Assembly: GCF_029212645.1 (NCBI RefSeq)
Contig: NZ_JARGND010000014.1
Location: 1-64,000, forward strand
Reading direction: 5' to 3'
Origin: Vannielia sp.
GTDB taxonomy: Bacteria > Pseudomonadota > Alphaproteobacteria > Rhodobacterales > Rhodobacteraceae
DNA length: 64,000 nt
The translations under genes were made by a program, and so were the position numbers. The notes under the pieces are model-generated. The model was not told the DNA's origin and did not search any database. It saw nothing but the letters and a program-made list of their open reading frames with translations. Below, one piece after another: positions 63,280-64,000 of the stretch; the stretch's first letter is position 1; each line of letters opens with the position of its first letter.

Positions 63280-64000
63280 TTTCAACAGGTGCGACATGCC
63301 GCGGTTGTTCAAGTGCGCCGCCAGGGTCTCGTAATTGTCGACCAAACTCGTGACGCTTTCGACAGGGATGTCATGTCTTTCATTGACCAGGTCGGCACCC
63401 CGCGCGGAAGATCCCAGGAAGTCCAGCAACTGGTCCGACGGTCGCGGGCGAGAGGATTGAGGATGATTGAAGCGAAACCAGGTATCAGGATGAAACGCAT
63501 CCGACATCTCCCGCCAGGTCTTATAGACTTGCCGGTAGCGCCGTAGGAAAACGTCAAACTTGTCACCATCGAACGCCACTGGTTCAAGCGACTGCACTTG
63601 CTCGACCTCTCCGATACGGTGACCTCGTCCCATGTGGTTGCGAGCAGCCCATTCCGACACCAGGAAAACCTCCAACGGATTGCGTTTGAGGACGACCTTC
63701 TTCCAGTGCGGGTTCCTCAATGTCTCGTCGATGATCGGGATCTTGGCTTGGCTGGGCAAGATCTTGAACCCCAGCAGAGGACTTGGGACCACCTGTTCGA
63801 GCCTGTCGAAAAGAGCGAAACCCGTGTCATTCCGGACCTGGGTGTCGTCCTGCGCCAGCCGAAGCTCTTGGCGAATGTCGGGCGGAAGCTCCACATGGCT
63901 TCCACGATAGATTTCGCCGTAGCAGTTTATGTCCGTCGCACTGTCAAGCAAACTCGCGAGGGGATAAGCTCCCGACCAGGACATCGCCGCAATGACGAAC
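63238..64000 (-). CDS. Sulfotransferase-like protein, partial: N-terminus outside window, 3' end replaced by 151-bp element
   Basis: FVIAAMSWSGAYPLASLLDSATDINCYGEIYRG (PAPS-loop-like) continues past the window edge; final residues GDCCINQMTEIPR are encoded by the inverted-repeat element. Confidence 0.7.
   Translation of the reverse strand, partial: FVIAAMSWSGAYPLASLLDSATDINCYGEIYRGSHVELPPDIRQELRLAQDDTQVRNDTGFALFDRLEQVVPSPLLGFKILPSQAKIPIIDETLRNPHWKKVVLKRNPLEVFLVSEWAARNHMGRGHRIGEVEQVQSLEPVAFDGDKFDVFLRRYRQVYKTWREMSDAFHPDTWFRFNHPQSSRPRPSDQLLDFLGSSARGADLVNERHDIPVESVTSLVDNYETLAAHLNNRGMSHLLKGDCCINQMTEIPR

Overview
GC-rich alphaproteobacterial chromosome segment, most likely Rhodobacterales/Roseobacter-like (rnhB-ccrM pair, LpxK/KdtA/DUF4170 block, hmuSTUV order). 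Blocks from left to right: (1) decayed IS5-family transposase at the left edge; (2) housekeeping genes: DsbA-like, DciA/DUF721, MutY, AlkB-like hydroxylase, membrane winged-helix protein, RNase HII, CcrM-type methyltransferase, cytochrome c, LpxK, KdtA; (3) heme uptake locus (TonB receptor, HmuSTUV, ChaN); (4) about 24 kb polysaccharide region with RmlABCD, Ugd, UDP-GlcA epimerase-like, a UDP-sulfoquinovose synthase (SQD1/SqdB) homologue, two sulfotransferase-like proteins, fused and repeat-bearing glycosyltransferases, and YjbF/YjbH; (5) lipid-glycan transfer module (GT39, LAB_N, GT2, PAP2); (6) Anbu proteasome-like operon; (7) DUF1028/M20/Dpp/GntR peptide-type catabolic locus with clear candidate operators and stem-loops; (8) NMT1-type ABC transporter; (9) tRNA-Thr(CGT) followed by an accessory zone of relics (tRNA-like fragment, phage-like C-terminal fragment with terminator, IS5 remnant with terminal repeat, 151-bp inverted-repeat element interrupting a sulfotransferase-like gene). 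Strongest candidates for something undescribed: the sulfoquinovose-synthase/sulfotransferase polysaccharide cluster, a 39-bp motif (37/39 identical) at two intergenic loci 50 kb apart, and the 139-bp nested palindrome inside the peptide ABC operon. No CRISPR array or rRNA was seen. All family calls are from reading translations; no searches were run.
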